Below, piece by piece: positions 7,092-15,899 of a stretch of DNA of 64,000 nt (position 1 is the first letter of the stretch; each line of letters opens with the position of its first letter). Origin of the DNA: Brachyspira pilosicoli (GTDB lineage Bacteria > Spirochaetota > Brachyspiria > Brachyspirales > Brachyspiraceae); contig NZ_SAXY01000012.1 in NCBI RefSeq assembly GCF_008016535.1, positions 1 to 64,000 on the forward strand, written 5' to 3'. A model generated the notes under the pieces. The model saw only the letters and a program-made list of their open reading frames with translations. It had not been told where the DNA came from and did no database searches. The translations under genes were made by a program, and so were the position numbers.

Positions 7092-10000
7092 ATGGGTATA
7101 AAGGATATTTTTAAGAAAAAAAATATAAAAAAAGATTCATCTGAAAATAAAGAATCATATTTAGAAAATAATACTAAAGAAAATAATTCTAAAAAAAGAA
7201 GATTTAAAAAGAGATATATTCCTTTAATAATAATTTGTGTTTTAATTATAGCTTTAATTGGGGTTAGGATATATTTAAATAATGATAGGGTAAAGACTAT
7301 AGTAGAGAATGTAGTATATTCTTCTCTAAACAGAAAATTAGTAATAGAAAAATTTAGTTATGGACTGCTCTTTCCTAAGATAGAAGCAAGCAATGTAATT
7401 CTTTATAATTCTACAAATTTTAATGAAGCAGAAAATATAAGTTTAGATAATTTAAGATTAAGGTTTTCATTATTTCAATTATTTTTTTTAAGGCTTCATA
7501 TAAAAGAATTAAGCATAGACAATTTGTATGTTAATATGTTTACCGATGAGGCAGGAAATTGGAATCTTCCAGATATGCCGCCTTCAGAGCCAAAGATTGA
7601 AGACACAAACAAAGAGCCTTTTGATTTTACTAAATTAGATTTTCTAAAATTAAAAGCTGATATAGAAAATATTAGAATTAATAATTTATCATTTAGTGCT
7701 GATAGTTTATCTTATGTTACAAATAACAGCGGACTTTTTGCAAGTTTAAATAATTTTAATTTGCATTTAGATTTAAATACTAAAAGATTTTCTTTGTCTA
7801 AAGTAATGGGAGTTTCTGCTCCTGAGGTTCTAAAAAAACTTAATATAAAAAGTTTTATAAGTAATGATTTAGTTTATAATAATTCTGCTTTAAATTTCAA
7901 AGATGAACCATTATTTAATTTGGATATATCTTATCTTAATGAAGATGAGATAAAAATTGTATTTGATTTTGAAGTGAGCGAGCCAAATTTAAGATATAAT
8001 GGAATTAAAAAAGATGATATGCAATTAGCATTTAATTTGCTTGCAAGATATAACATAAAAACTCAAAGCGTATTTATAGATAATATTTCATCAGAGCTTT
8101 TGAATGATGAAATATTAAAAGTAATAGCATCTGCAGCAAATATATTTAATGACAATATAGGAATTGATTTAAATACTTTTTATGCAAGGCTTGATTTAGG
8201 AAAATTAAATAGTTTAACTTCTATGTTTGTTCCAGCATTAGGTATAAACATGAATGGGCTTTTGAATGTTGATGCTGATAAAACTACAGGCACTATTAAT
8301 AATCTTAACAATAAACTTACTATAGCTATGAAGAATATCAATTTTGATATGCAAAAAACTATATCTATAAATAATCTTAATTCTACAACTGTAGTAGATT
8401 TAATTATTAATCCAGAAATACAAGTAGCTGTTGATAATAAACTCACAATAGAGAGAGCAACTGCTTTAAGAAGATATAGATTTAATAATGCTAATGCGGC
8501 ATTGAGGGTGGATTCTTCATTAAACGGACTTACTTCTATAGCTACTGTAATAAATGACCCTAATAAAAAAAGCGATGCTGTTGTTTATATAGATGATATT
8601 TCTGCTAAATATGGAAACTCTAGTATTTTACTTAAAGGGATTGTACGTTTTGATGAGCCTACAGATTTAAAATTGAATGTTACATCTCTTCCAGTAGCTG
8701 ATTTTAGCGGAGGTATTGCGAGAGGTTCATTAAACTTAGATGCTAATATTTTTGGTAAGCTATTAAGCGATATAGACCTTAATTTGAAAGGAATAATAAA
8801 TAATTTCTCTTACAATTTAAATGGTGAGGTTTCTTCTACTACAAAGGCTAATATTAATATGCTTGCTAATGCCAATATTATTTCACAGGATATTAATGTT
8901 TCTGAGTTTAATATTGATTTGGGTAATTTCTTTAATTTTAAGTCTTATTTAAATTTACAAGGTATGGGGTTAAAAAGCGGTTTTGTTAATGTGCATACTT
9001 TAAGAATTGCTCCTTATGCTATGAAAAATTGGCTTTCTACAAAGTTTGCTGAGTTAGTAGACGGACTTCCTTTTGAAGATGATGTTAAGCTAACAAGTGC
9101 TATTGCTTATAATTTGTCTTTAGAAGATACATTTGCGAGCGTTACAAATTATACAACTGTTTATGTAACAGAAAAGCAGTATAAGCTTCAAGATGTTACT
9201 ATGAAAGTTGATGCTGATGTTAATTTTGGTGAGAACTTATATGCTAATATAAGAAAGTTTAATATAGATAGTCCTACTAATAATTTGAAGGTGAGAGTTG
9301 ATGGATATTTTTCACCTGTGCTAAAAAATGCTAATTTAAATTATGAGGTTGGTTTAGATACTGATAGTTTATATTTGCCTTTTGGAATTGAGATTGGAGG
9401 GCTTTTAAGCATAATAGGAAATTTAAAAAATAATATTGCTGATGGAGATTTGATTGCTGATAATTTCTTTGCTAATATGGATTCCCCAGATAAAATGTCT
9501 ATATTATTAAAAGGTTTGGATTCTAATATAGATTATCATTTTGATTTAACTCCTAATAAAAATCAGACGGTTTCAACTGCTGCAAGATATAACCCTCTAA
9601 CAAGCCAAGTACCAAATTTATTTATTGACCAGCTTAGAGTATATTTAAAAATACCTCCTTTTATAGATGACAGTATTAGGATAATGGATTTTTCTTCTTC
9701 TGTGAGAGTACAAGGACATGGACTTACAATACAAGATTTGAAATCATCACTATACATTGGTGGAGAGAAGTTTGATGATAATTTATTTTTAGCATCTATA
9801 TCAAATAACACAGCACCTAGAAGGGGGGCTATAAACTTGCCTTGGCTTAATGTTGATTTGGGAAGCTTTGATACTAGCACTATAAAATATGATATGAGAA
9901 TGCTTGCAAGTGATATTAACTTTAAATATTTGCTTCCTCCAGAAAATAGAGATAAAATTAATGATGAAAAATTGTTGGTTAATTTAACAGCAGATATTGC

Positions 10001-10343
10001 AGGAGTTGGAATTAGCCCTCTTAATAATATAAGACCTACTACATTCTTTGTAGGTATTAGTAAAATGTCTACAGAGTTTTCTAAATTCTTAATAGAAATG
10101 ATACGACCTATTAACCCCGGCATATCTACAGTTGAAAATATTGTTCAATTTGGTTATGACCCTAATTCTGTAGAGTTTAGTATATCTGCAAATAAAGTGT
10201 TTACAACATTCTACTTTAGAGACCAAAATTTAGATAAACCTAGTCAGCAAAAACAGCAACTAATAGCATTTGAAGGCGATAAATTTGGTCTTGAGCCTAT
10301 GCCTTTTTCTGATGTTATATCTTACTTAGAAGGCGGAAATTAA
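7092..10343 (+). CDS. AsmA-like inner-membrane anchored envelope protein
   Basis: 1083 residues. After a basic cytoplasmic tail of about 42 residues comes one membrane segment (about 43-62, PLIIICVLIIALIGVRIYL), then a very long periplasmic region. The region after the anchor (NRKLVIEKFSYGLLFPKIEA, then NLRLRF..) matches the start of AsmA/YhdP/TamB-type proteins. These form long beta-sheet grooves thought to move phospholipid between inner and outer membrane. Repeated amphipathic strands with N-L-x-L-x-L patterns continue to the C-terminus. It is sandwiched by lipoprotein genes 2 bases upstream and 9 bases downstream, so all three are surely one operon. The family call rests on architecture; the lipid-transport role is established for relatives but inferred here. 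Confidence 0.7.
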   Translation: MGIKDIFKKKNIKKDSSENKESYLENNTKENNSKKRRFKKRYIPLIIICVLIIALIGVRIYLNNDRVKTIVENVVYSSLNRKLVIEKFSYGLLFPKIEASNVILYNSTNFNEAENISLDNLRLRFSLFQLFFLRLHIKELSIDNLYVNMFTDEAGNWNLPDMPPSEPKIEDTNKEPFDFTKLDFLKLKADIENIRINNLSFSADSLSYVTNNSGLFASLNNFNLHLDLNTKRFSLSKVMGVSAPEVLKKLNIKSFISNDLVYNNSALNFKDEPLFNLDISYLNEDEIKIVFDFEVSEPNLRYNGIKKDDMQLAFNLLARYNIKTQSVFIDNISSELLNDEILKVIASAANIFNDNIGIDLNTFYARLDLGKLNSLTSMFVPALGINMNGLLNVDADKTTGTINNLNNKLTIAMKNINFDMQKTISINNLNSTTVVDLIINPEIQVAVDNKLTIERATALRRYRFNNANAALRVDSSLNGLTSIATVINDPNKKSDAVVYIDDISAKYGNSSILLKGIVRFDEPTDLKLNVTSLPVADFSGGIARGSLNLDANIFGKLLSDIDLNLKGIINNFSYNLNGEVSSTTKANINMLANANIISQDINVSEFNIDLGNFFNFKSYLNLQGMGLKSGFVNVHTLRIAPYAMKNWLSTKFAELVDGLPFEDDVKLTSAIAYNLSLEDTFASVTNYTTVYVTEKQYKLQDVTMKVDADVNFGENLYANIRKFNIDSPTNNLKVRVDGYFSPVLKNANLNYEVGLDTDSLYLPFGIEIGGLLSIIGNLKNNIADGDLIADNFFANMDSPDKMSILLKGLDSNIDYHFDLTPNKNQTVSTAARYNPLTSQVPNLFIDQLRVYLKIPPFIDDSIRIMDFSSSVRVQGHGLTIQDLKSSLYIGGEKFDDNLFLASISNNTAPRRGAINLPWLNVDLGSFDTSTIKYDMRMLASDINFKYLLPPENRDKINDEKLLVNLTADIAGVGISPLNNIRPTTFFVGISKMSTEFSKFLIEMIRPINPGISTVENIVQFGYDPNSVEFSISANKVFTTFYFRDQNLDKPSQQKQQLIAFEGDKFGLEPMPFSDVISYLEGGN

Positions 10344-10352
10344 GGAGATTTT

Positions 10353-10955
10353 ATGAAAAAGCATTTAATATTTTGTATTTTTATATCAATGATTTTTACT
10401 AGCTGTTCTAAACTAATATTAGTTCAAGAGCCTGAGATGAGAGTTTTGGGAGGAAAAACTTTGATAGAGGCACAGGTTTTAGGAAGATATAGACAGATTG
10501 ATGAGAGTGCTTATCAGATTTCTACTCTTTCAACTGATAAAGATTTAAGCCTAATAATGGTGAGTACAAATGTTTCTGATGAAGTAGCTGCAGAATATAA
10601 AGAAGCTTTAATTAGAAGTATGTTTAATCAAGATGAGATTAACCTTTATAAAACCAATGCCTATATTGGTGAGAACAATAGCGGATATTTATCATATATA
10701 GCTTTTGATGTTACAGAGCCTGAAGTTCAATATGGAGAAACTAGAATAGAATATATAAAAGAGATAATGGAAAAAGAAAATGCTGATAGAAAGATTATAG
10801 CGGAATATTTAATATTATCAGACCCAAAACTTACAATGTCTAATATAAAAGAAGTAGAAGCTGCACTTTATAAGAGAAATATAGAGCGTCTTGTAAATAA
10901 CAGCTACTATCAGCTGCCAGATAATAGTTGGACTTTATACACAAACTCTAATTAA
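10353..10955 (+). CDS. lipoprotein of the AsmA-like operon
   Basis: 200 residues with a lipoprotein signal peptide; the FTSC lipobox gives lipidated Cys18. The mature part is a mixed alpha/beta domain without a family I recognise. A strong ribosome binding site (AAGGAG) lies between the AsmA-like stop and this ATG, only 9 bases away. Being third in the operon, it may be an outer-membrane partner for the AsmA-like bridge. The AsmA link is inference from position. Confidence 0.65.
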   Translation: MKKHLIFCIFISMIFTSCSKLILVQEPEMRVLGGKTLIEAQVLGRYRQIDESAYQISTLSTDKDLSLIMVSTNVSDEVAAEYKEALIRSMFNQDEINLYKTNAYIGENNSGYLSYIAFDVTEPEVQYGETRIEYIKEIMEKENADRKIIAEYLILSDPKLTMSNIKEVEAALYKRNIERLVNNSYYQLPDNSWTLYTNSN

Positions 10956-10984
10956 TATTAGCTAAAAAATTAAGTTTATAAAAA

Positions 10985-11124
10985 TTCTATTGTTCTTTTT
11001 CCTGCAGCTCGCGGTGCGGACTTCGTCAAAAGAACTAAAAAGTGCAAGTTAAGAAAGTAATACTAATCATATTTTATATACTAAATATTAAATCAAAAAC
11101 AATACAAATATTTATTAATTTAGT
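10985..11124 (+). repeat. dispersed structured repeat, long module A
   Basis: Arms GTTCTTTT (10992-10999) and AAAAGAAC (11028-11035) enclose a GC-rich insert, GCTCGCGGTGCGGACTTCGTC and neighbours. It is followed by the tail AGTGCAAGTTAAGAAAGTA shared nearly base for base with 5383-5460. The arm sequence differs from the 5034 locus (AACTTTTT) yet remains self-complementary, so the pairing is kept while the bases change. It sits just after the AsmA operon and could act as its terminator. Confidence 0.65.
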
Positions 11125-11140
11125 TTTTAAACAACTCTAT

Positions 11141-12121
11141 TTACTTTTCACAAGGATATTTTATCTTCCAACTTCTCCTTAAAGTATCCATTATATTCAT
11201 AACTCTTATAATATCTTCATGCGGCATCTCTTTACATTCTAACTTTTTATTTCTAATAGCATCTGCACAAGAAATAACTTCATATTCATAACCGCTTATT
11301 TGTTTTGGAATTTTAATAGTTTTTATAATTTTTCTGTCTAATGAATAAACTGTTATACTTTCTGGGTTATTGATATTTTTTACAACAATATAACCTTTAT
11401 CTCCATTAATAACACCTTCCCTATTTGTTAGTGCTGACATAGTGCTGTTTAATACAGCCATTTTGCCGTCATCAAAAGTAAGCGTAATAGAGTTTTGTTC
11501 ATCTACTCCTTTTTTAGTTTTCACGCAAGTAGAATCTATTTTTTTTATTTTATTTCCAAATACCATAAGAGCGAAATTGATAGTATAAACTCCAACATCA
11601 AGCAAAGCCCCTCCTGCTAATTCCGGCTCTATCAATCTTTCTTTTTTATTTACAACATAGCCTAAATTTGCTGTTAGAGAACTTACTTTACCTATGATAC
11701 CACTTTTTATAGTTTCGTTAATTATTTCTCTGCTTGGCATATATCTAGTACAAATAGCCTCAGCAAGTAAAAGTTTTTTCTTTTTGGCAAGTAAAATAAC
11801 ATCTCTAGCTTGTTTTGTATTGACAGTAAAAGCCTTTTCGCATAAAACATTTTTATTATTATTAAGACACAATTTTATATGCTCATAATGATGAGAATGA
11901 GGTGTTGCTATATAAACTAAATCTACATTTTCATCTTTAACCATCTCTTCATAAGAACCATAAAACTTTTTAAATCCATATTCCTTAGCAAATAGCTTAC
12001 TTCTTTTTATATCTCTTGCACTCACGGCATAAGATTCTACATCTTTAATTTTTGCAATAGTCTTAGCCATTTTTTTAGCTATAGAACCTGCCCCTATAAA
12101 ACCTATATTAATTTTTTTCAT
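11141..12121 (-). CDS. Gfo/Idh/MocA family NAD(P)-dependent oxidoreductase
   Basis: 326 residues, the usual family length. The N-terminal Rossmann fold shows GFIGAGSIAKKMA (about 6-18), then YIATPHSHHYEHIKLCL and the family motif CEKAFTVN (EKP-type, here EKA) at about 94-101 with the lysine used for substrate and cofactor binding. A C-terminal alpha/beta domain follows (GGALLDVGVYTINFA with the conserved D-x-G-x-Y/H region). Relatives oxidise or reduce sugars, inositol or trans-dihydrodiols; the substrate cannot be told from sequence. It is monocistronic between a repeat and a gap of about 240 bases (12122-12361) in which I see only a terminator. Confidence 0.85.
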   Translation of the reverse strand: MKKINIGFIGAGSIAKKMAKTIAKIKDVESYAVSARDIKRSKLFAKEYGFKKFYGSYEEMVKDENVDLVYIATPHSHHYEHIKLCLNNNKNVLCEKAFTVNTKQARDVILLAKKKKLLLAEAICTRYMPSREIINETIKSGIIGKVSSLTANLGYVVNKKERLIEPELAGGALLDVGVYTINFALMVFGNKIKKIDSTCVKTKKGVDEQNSITLTFDDGKMAVLNSTMSALTNREGVINGDKGYIVVKNINNPESITVYSLDRKIIKTIKIPKQISGYEYEVISCADAIRNKKLECKEMPHEDIIRVMNIMDTLRRSWKIKYPCEK

Positions 12122-12310
12122 TATAAAAACCTCTTATAAAATGCTTATAGAAAGATAATATTATTATTTATTATATTGTCAAGAAAATTATTTTTATAAG
12201 TTTTTTAATCATATTATAATTTTTAAATTTATTCATATAATATACTTAATCAATATTCAAAAATATAAATAAAAAATAATTTAATTACAATTATTAAACT
12301 ATTTATATAC

Positions 12311-12339
12311 AAAAAAGATGCACCTAAAAAGATGCACCT
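12311..12339 (-). terminator. minus-strand intrinsic terminator built from a duplicated near-palindrome
   Basis: On the minus strand AGGTGCATCT occurs twice with TTTT between and five T after the second copy. The unit is self-complementary when G-U pairs are allowed, so the two direct copies can pair as a 10-bp stem with a four-base loop and a U tail. On the plus strand the G-U pairs become A-C mismatches, so only leftward transcripts should terminate. It lies 23 bases beyond the stop of the broken lipoprotein gene. Confidence 0.65.
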
Positions 12340-12361
12340 CTATATTTATGTGTACTATAAC

Positions 12362-13299
12362 TTATAGCTGTACTTTTTTAATTAAGCTTGTAGAAAGTTC
12401 AGGTATATATATAACATTATTAACCAAATCTATATCAGCAACACCAGACAAAGAACCTTCAATTTTTTCAACTTGTTCTTTAGTATTTAAATCAAACACA
12501 TAAATACAAGCATTATTATTAGCACCATTTTCACCCCAATCAGAAACATATAATTTACCATTAGCAATAGCTATACCATCTAAAGCCCCAGCACCCAATC
12601 TCGAAGCTGTCCATTTAGTTAAGCCTGTAGCATCTATATTTAAAGTATAAATATCTCCTCCGTTAGCATCTCCTCCAAATGTGCTGCCTGCTATATATAA
12701 TACTCCATTGTCTAATAATATACCATTAGCACCAACTACTCCTGTTACTGATGAAGCAATAGATAAAGCTGAGTTATTATCTACTTTTACAAAATGAACT
12801 GTAGAAGCACCTGTATCAGTTAAAGCTACTGTTGTAGGGTCTATAACTACTGTATCATTTAAGAATTTAGAACCTTATATAGGAAGTTTAGTAATTATTT
12901 TATTTTCTTTAACATTAGCTAATACTAAATTACCTGTCATAGAGCTATCATTAACTTGATCAGGAATAATAATAATATCATCAGTTAAGAAAGAAAAACC
13001 TTTAGGACTATCTAACTCACCTTCAAAAAGTTTTTGAGGATTAGAACCATCTTCATTAGCAACAATAATAAATCCGTCTTTAGGAGCATTAGGGTCACCT
13101 AAATTTGCTATGTATAATTTACCATTTCTAAACTTAACACTCTCAGGGCTGCTAATCCTTCGACATTAATACCAACAGCTTTTTTTACATATTGAGCCCC
13201 TGAAGTGCTGCTGTTAGCTTTACTTGTACCATCTCCAGAATTATTTAAACAAGAAATTGCAAATACTGCTAGTGATAAAATTAAAAAAAGTTTATTCAT
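12362..13299 (-). pseudogene. broken beta-propeller-type lipoprotein gene
   Basis: The ATG at 13299 has GAGGAG upstream and encodes a lipoprotein signal (AISC, Cys17). After about 48 codons the frame is lost near 13145-13155. Restoring one base there continues as SSPESVKFRNGKLYIANLG and runs in one frame to 12362, except for a single TAA at 12875-12877. The rebuilt protein of about 310 residues has repeated NGKLYIANLG, NGVLYIAGSTFGG and NGKLYVSDWGENG strands, typical of NHL/SMP-30 like six-bladed propellers. Two separate lesions make a dead gene more likely than phase variation, though sequencing error is not excluded. The terminator at 12311 still follows it. Confidence 0.75.
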
Positions 13300-13357
13300 T
13301 TTTTCTCCTCTTTATTTATTCATTTTAAAAAATTTATACAGCACTTTCAATATTATA

Positions 13358-13454
13358 TCAATAGTTTTTAAACAAAAGATTGTTACCAAAATAGTTACAA
13401 TGCTAAAAATAAAAAACTATTGACTATTATGCTTATTAAATTTATTATAATATT
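13358..13454. promoter_or_regulatory. divergent promoter region with 12-bp inverted repeat
   Basis: TCAATAGTTTTT (13358-13369) is exactly mirrored by AAAAACTATTGA (13412-13423). The right arm runs into TTGACT (13420-13425), the -35 of a promoter with TATTAT at 13443-13448 (17-bp spacer) for the Rrf2 gene. Outward of the left arm on the minus strand is TATAAT, a -10 for the lipoprotein gene. Each arm thus abuts one of two divergent promoters, a layout expected of a shared operator. Confidence 0.55.
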
Positions 13455-13895
13455 ATGAAGATTAACACTAAATTATCAGTTGCAACACATATAGTTTTAT
13501 GCATAGCCTTTTTTGAAAATGAAGGCACTACTTCTCATCTGCTTGCTAAAAGCGTAAAAACGAATCCCTCTCTAACAAGAAGAATTCTATTAAAACTTCA
13601 AGATGCTAAAATAGTTGAAACCATTAAAAATGGAAGCAAACTTATAAAAGATGAAAAAGATATAACATTGCTATCAATATATAAAGCAGTATTCACGGAA
13701 GAAGAGAGAGGACTATTTAGCTTTCATCATCCTAATCATGTTTGCCCGGTGGGTTGTGCTACGTTTGATGTACTTGGAGAAGAGTTTAATAGCGTAAAAG
13801 AAGACTTTGAAAAATCATTATCCAAAATCACTATCAAAAAAATAGTTGATGAAGTAAGAAAAAGAAAGAAGCATTCAGACTTTATGAATAAATAA
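13455..13895 (+). CDS. Rrf2-family transcriptional regulator
   Basis: 146 residues. The N-terminal winged helix (KLSVATHIVLCIAFF, then SHLLAKSVKTNPSLTRRILLKLQDAKIV) is the standard Rrf2 DNA-binding domain. It is followed by the family motif HHPNHVCPVGC with Cys97 and Cys101, similar to YwnA-like members rather than the three-Cys Fe-S set of IscR. Rrf2 proteins sense redox, cysteine or Fe-S state; here the CPVGC pair is the candidate sensor. No ribosome binding site precedes the ATG, and the predicted transcription start from TTGACT/TATTAT falls at or within a base or two of it, so the mRNA may be leaderless. It probably controls itself and the divergent (now broken) lipoprotein gene. Confidence 0.8.
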   Translation: MKINTKLSVATHIVLCIAFFENEGTTSHLLAKSVKTNPSLTRRILLKLQDAKIVETIKNGSKLIKDEKDITLLSIYKAVFTEEERGLFSFHHPNHVCPVGCATFDVLGEEFNSVKEDFEKSLSKITIKKIVDEVRKRKKHSDFMNK

Positions 13896-13899
13896 TCCT

Positions 13900-14541
13900 T
13901 TAATGTTTTAAAATTGTTATTTTGTTGCCTTCTAATTTTATTATTTTTTCCTTTGATAGTCTGTTTAATTCTCTTGATAATGCACTTCTGTCTGAAGATA
14001 TAAACTCTGCTAATTTATCTCTATTATATGGTATTACTATGTTGTTAGATTTTTGTATATTAGACATATATTTTAAATAAAGCATTATTTTGCTTCTTAA
14101 ACTTTTTTGACTTAATATATCATTTTTTATAGAGAGAAATATATTTTTATCAGATAAAACTTTTATGAGATTTTGCAAAAAAATTGCATTATTAAAAATA
14201 TTATTGGTATTGATTTTTAATATTTTAGTATTGGTAAAAGATAATGCTTGTATTGTAGAAATTTTATTTGTAGATAATGCAAAAGATTCAGCAAAAATAT
14301 CTCCTGCATTTAATATATTAACTATATTTTTTCTAGCATCATCATATTCTTTGGAAACTTCTACCATACCATCTAATATTAAATAAATATGCTCTATATA
14401 ATCTCCTATATCTATAATTGTATTTCCTTTTTTATATGATTTATTTTGATACCCAAAACTATTAATTATATTAAGAATATTATCTCTATTTATATTATTA
14501 AATAAACTTGATTTTAATATTATATCTATATATTCTTCCAT
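13900..14541 (-). CDS. Crp/Fnr-family transcriptional regulator
   Basis: About 213 residues from the ATG at 14541, chosen over the TTG at 14568 because AGGA lies about 9 bases upstream of it. The N-terminal cyclic-nucleotide-binding-like beta barrel (KKGNTIIDIGDYIEHIYLILDGMVEVSKE, split by turns) is followed by a dimer helix and a C-terminal Crp helix-turn-helix (RDKLAEFISSDRSALSRELNRL). No N-terminal Cys cluster of the FNR Fe-S type is visible, so it probably binds another effector or heme. It converges with the Rrf2 gene (4-base gap) and is divergent from the ferredoxin gene, with a palindrome centred midway. Confidence 0.85.
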   Translation of the reverse strand: MEEYIDIILKSSLFNNINRDNILNIINSFGYQNKSYKKGNTIIDIGDYIEHIYLILDGMVEVSKEYDDARKNIVNILNAGDIFAESFALSTNKISTIQALSFTNTKILKINTNNIFNNAIFLQNLIKVLSDKNIFLSIKNDILSQKSLRSKIMLYLKYMSNIQKSNNIVIPYNRDKLAEFISSDRSALSRELNRLSKEKIIKLEGNKITILKH

Positions 14542-14618
14542 AAGATAATTCCTAAAATAAACTCTCAATTATATAGTAACTAATATAGTATTTTTTATTA
14601 AAAAAATCAATATTAGTT

Positions 14619-14634
14619 AGTTGCCATAGCAACT
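14619..14634. promoter_or_regulatory. Crp/Fnr-type palindromic operator
   Basis: AGTTGC, CATA, GCAACT: a perfect 6+6 inverted repeat with a four-base spacer, the geometry of Crp/Fnr family sites. It lies in the 160-base region between the divergent regulator (start 14541) and ferredoxin gene (start 14702), about 80 bases from each start, so it is well placed for control of both. The assignment to the neighbouring regulator is inference. Confidence 0.55.
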
Positions 14635-14701
14635 GAGTTTTTTATAAAAAATAGTATTATAAAAACAATTAATAACTTTTATAAATAGGAGTTTAAGTAA
14701 A

Positions 14702-15511
14702 ATGAAAAGAAGAATAATAAAAATAGATGAAGATAAATGCACAGGCTGCGGAGAATGCATACCTGATTGTCCTGAGGGAGCTTTGCAGATAATAGACGGA
14801 AAAGCAAGACTTATAAGCGATTTGTTTTGTGATGGGCTTGGAGCTTGCATAAAAAAATGTCCGGAAAATGCCATGACTATAGAAGAGAGAGAAGCAGAAG
14901 AATATAATGAAGAAAAAGTAATGGCAAATATTGTTAAAGGTGGTGCTAATGTAATAAAGGCTCATCTTAAACATTTAAAAGAGCATGGAGAAGATACACT
15001 TTTTAATGAAGCTATAAAATATTTAAAAGATAATAATTTGGAGGTACCTAACATGGAAGAAAACAAACCTTGCGGATGTCCCGGAAGTATGCAAAGAGAT
15101 ATGAGAGATAAAATGCCTACATCCAACAACAATATAGAAATGTATTCCGAGTTAAGAAATTGGCCTATACAATTAAAACTTATGAATCCAAATGCTTCCT
15201 ATCTTAATGATATAGATTTGCTTATTAGTGCAGATTGTGTTCCTTTTACTTATGCGAATTTCCATTCAAAATTCTTAAAAGGCAAAGTGCTTATGATGTT
15301 ATGTCCTAAACTTGACAGCGACATAGATTCATATATAGAAAAACTTGCTAATATATTTAAAACAAAAAATATAAAATCTATTACAATAGTACGTATGGAA
15401 GTGCCTTGCTGCGGAGGTGTTGAAATGATAGTGGAAGCGGCTCTTAAAAAAGCAAATAAAAATATCATCATCAAAGAATATACTATATCCATAGACGGAG
15501 AAATAATTTAA
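14702..15511 (+). CDS. 2[4Fe-4S] ferredoxin-domain protein of the Crp-linked type
   Basis: 269 residues. The first cluster motif is CTGCGECIPDCP (Cys13, 16, 19, 23). The second is CDGLGACIKKCP (Cys43, 49, 53), the distinctive variant in which CDGLGAC replaces CxxCxxC. A Cys-rich linker CGCPG sits at about 118-122. The C-terminal domain (NWPIQLKLMNPNASYLN, LISADCVPFTYANFH, MEVPCCGGVEMIVEA) is typical of a family of anaerobe ferredoxin-like proteins often found beside a Crp/Fnr gene and induced with hybrid-cluster or nitrosative stress genes. Cytoplasmic redox protein; partner unknown. The shared palindrome suggests control by the divergent regulator. Confidence 0.8.
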   Translation: MKRRIIKIDEDKCTGCGECIPDCPEGALQIIDGKARLISDLFCDGLGACIKKCPENAMTIEEREAEEYNEEKVMANIVKGGANVIKAHLKHLKEHGEDTLFNEAIKYLKDNNLEVPNMEENKPCGCPGSMQRDMRDKMPTSNNNIEMYSELRNWPIQLKLMNPNASYLNDIDLLISADCVPFTYANFHSKFLKGKVLMMLCPKLDSDIDSYIEKLANIFKTKNIKSITIVRMEVPCCGGVEMIVEAALKKANKNIIIKEYTISIDGEII

Positions 15512-15596
15512 AATAAATCTATAAAGATAATTAAATGGTTATTATACCTAAACAATTATAATTTGTCAAAAATTAAAATTGTATTTTGTTTTATAT

Positions 15597-15770
15597 CTGG
15601 GGCTTTGCCCCAGACCCCACTTCTTTTGTTGCCACAAAGAAGCAAAAAGGCTATTTTTTAGTTAAAATATATATTTTATCCTATATTTTAAGGATTATTA
15701 GTATGATTTAATACTAATTTTATATTTGCACTTTTTGGTTCTTTTTGCGGCGGGAAAAAGAACAACAAAA
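15597..15770 (-). repeat. dispersed structured repeat, B plus short A, reverse orientation
   Basis: Module B (15597-15660) carries the hairpin CTTCTTTTG..CAAAGAAG, preceded by GGGGCTTTGCCCC. Short module A has arms GTTCTTTTT (15738-15746) and AAAAAGAAC (15755-15763) around GCGGCGGG. That loop is the complement of the loop at 5059-5066, although the arms are different there. The long tail module is absent here. The rest of the 390-base gap before 15900 is AT-rich with no gene. Confidence 0.7.
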
Positions 15771-15899
15771 AAAATTGACAAACTTAAGAATTTTTAGTAT
15801 ATACTGCCAATAGCCATTTAATTATAAAACACTTGAAATAATAACAAAATATTATATTATTATATTGTTTATAATGCAGAATTATTTTTTGGGGTAGCT

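Noticed and set aside
9563-10123. Long minus-strand frame of 186 codons inside the AsmA-like gene
   Set aside because: Shadow of a strong coding frame; no start signal or recognisable domain.
12311-12339. First read as a CRISPR-like or simple tandem repeat
   Set aside because: Only two units of 14 bases; explained better as a G-U paired minus-strand terminator.
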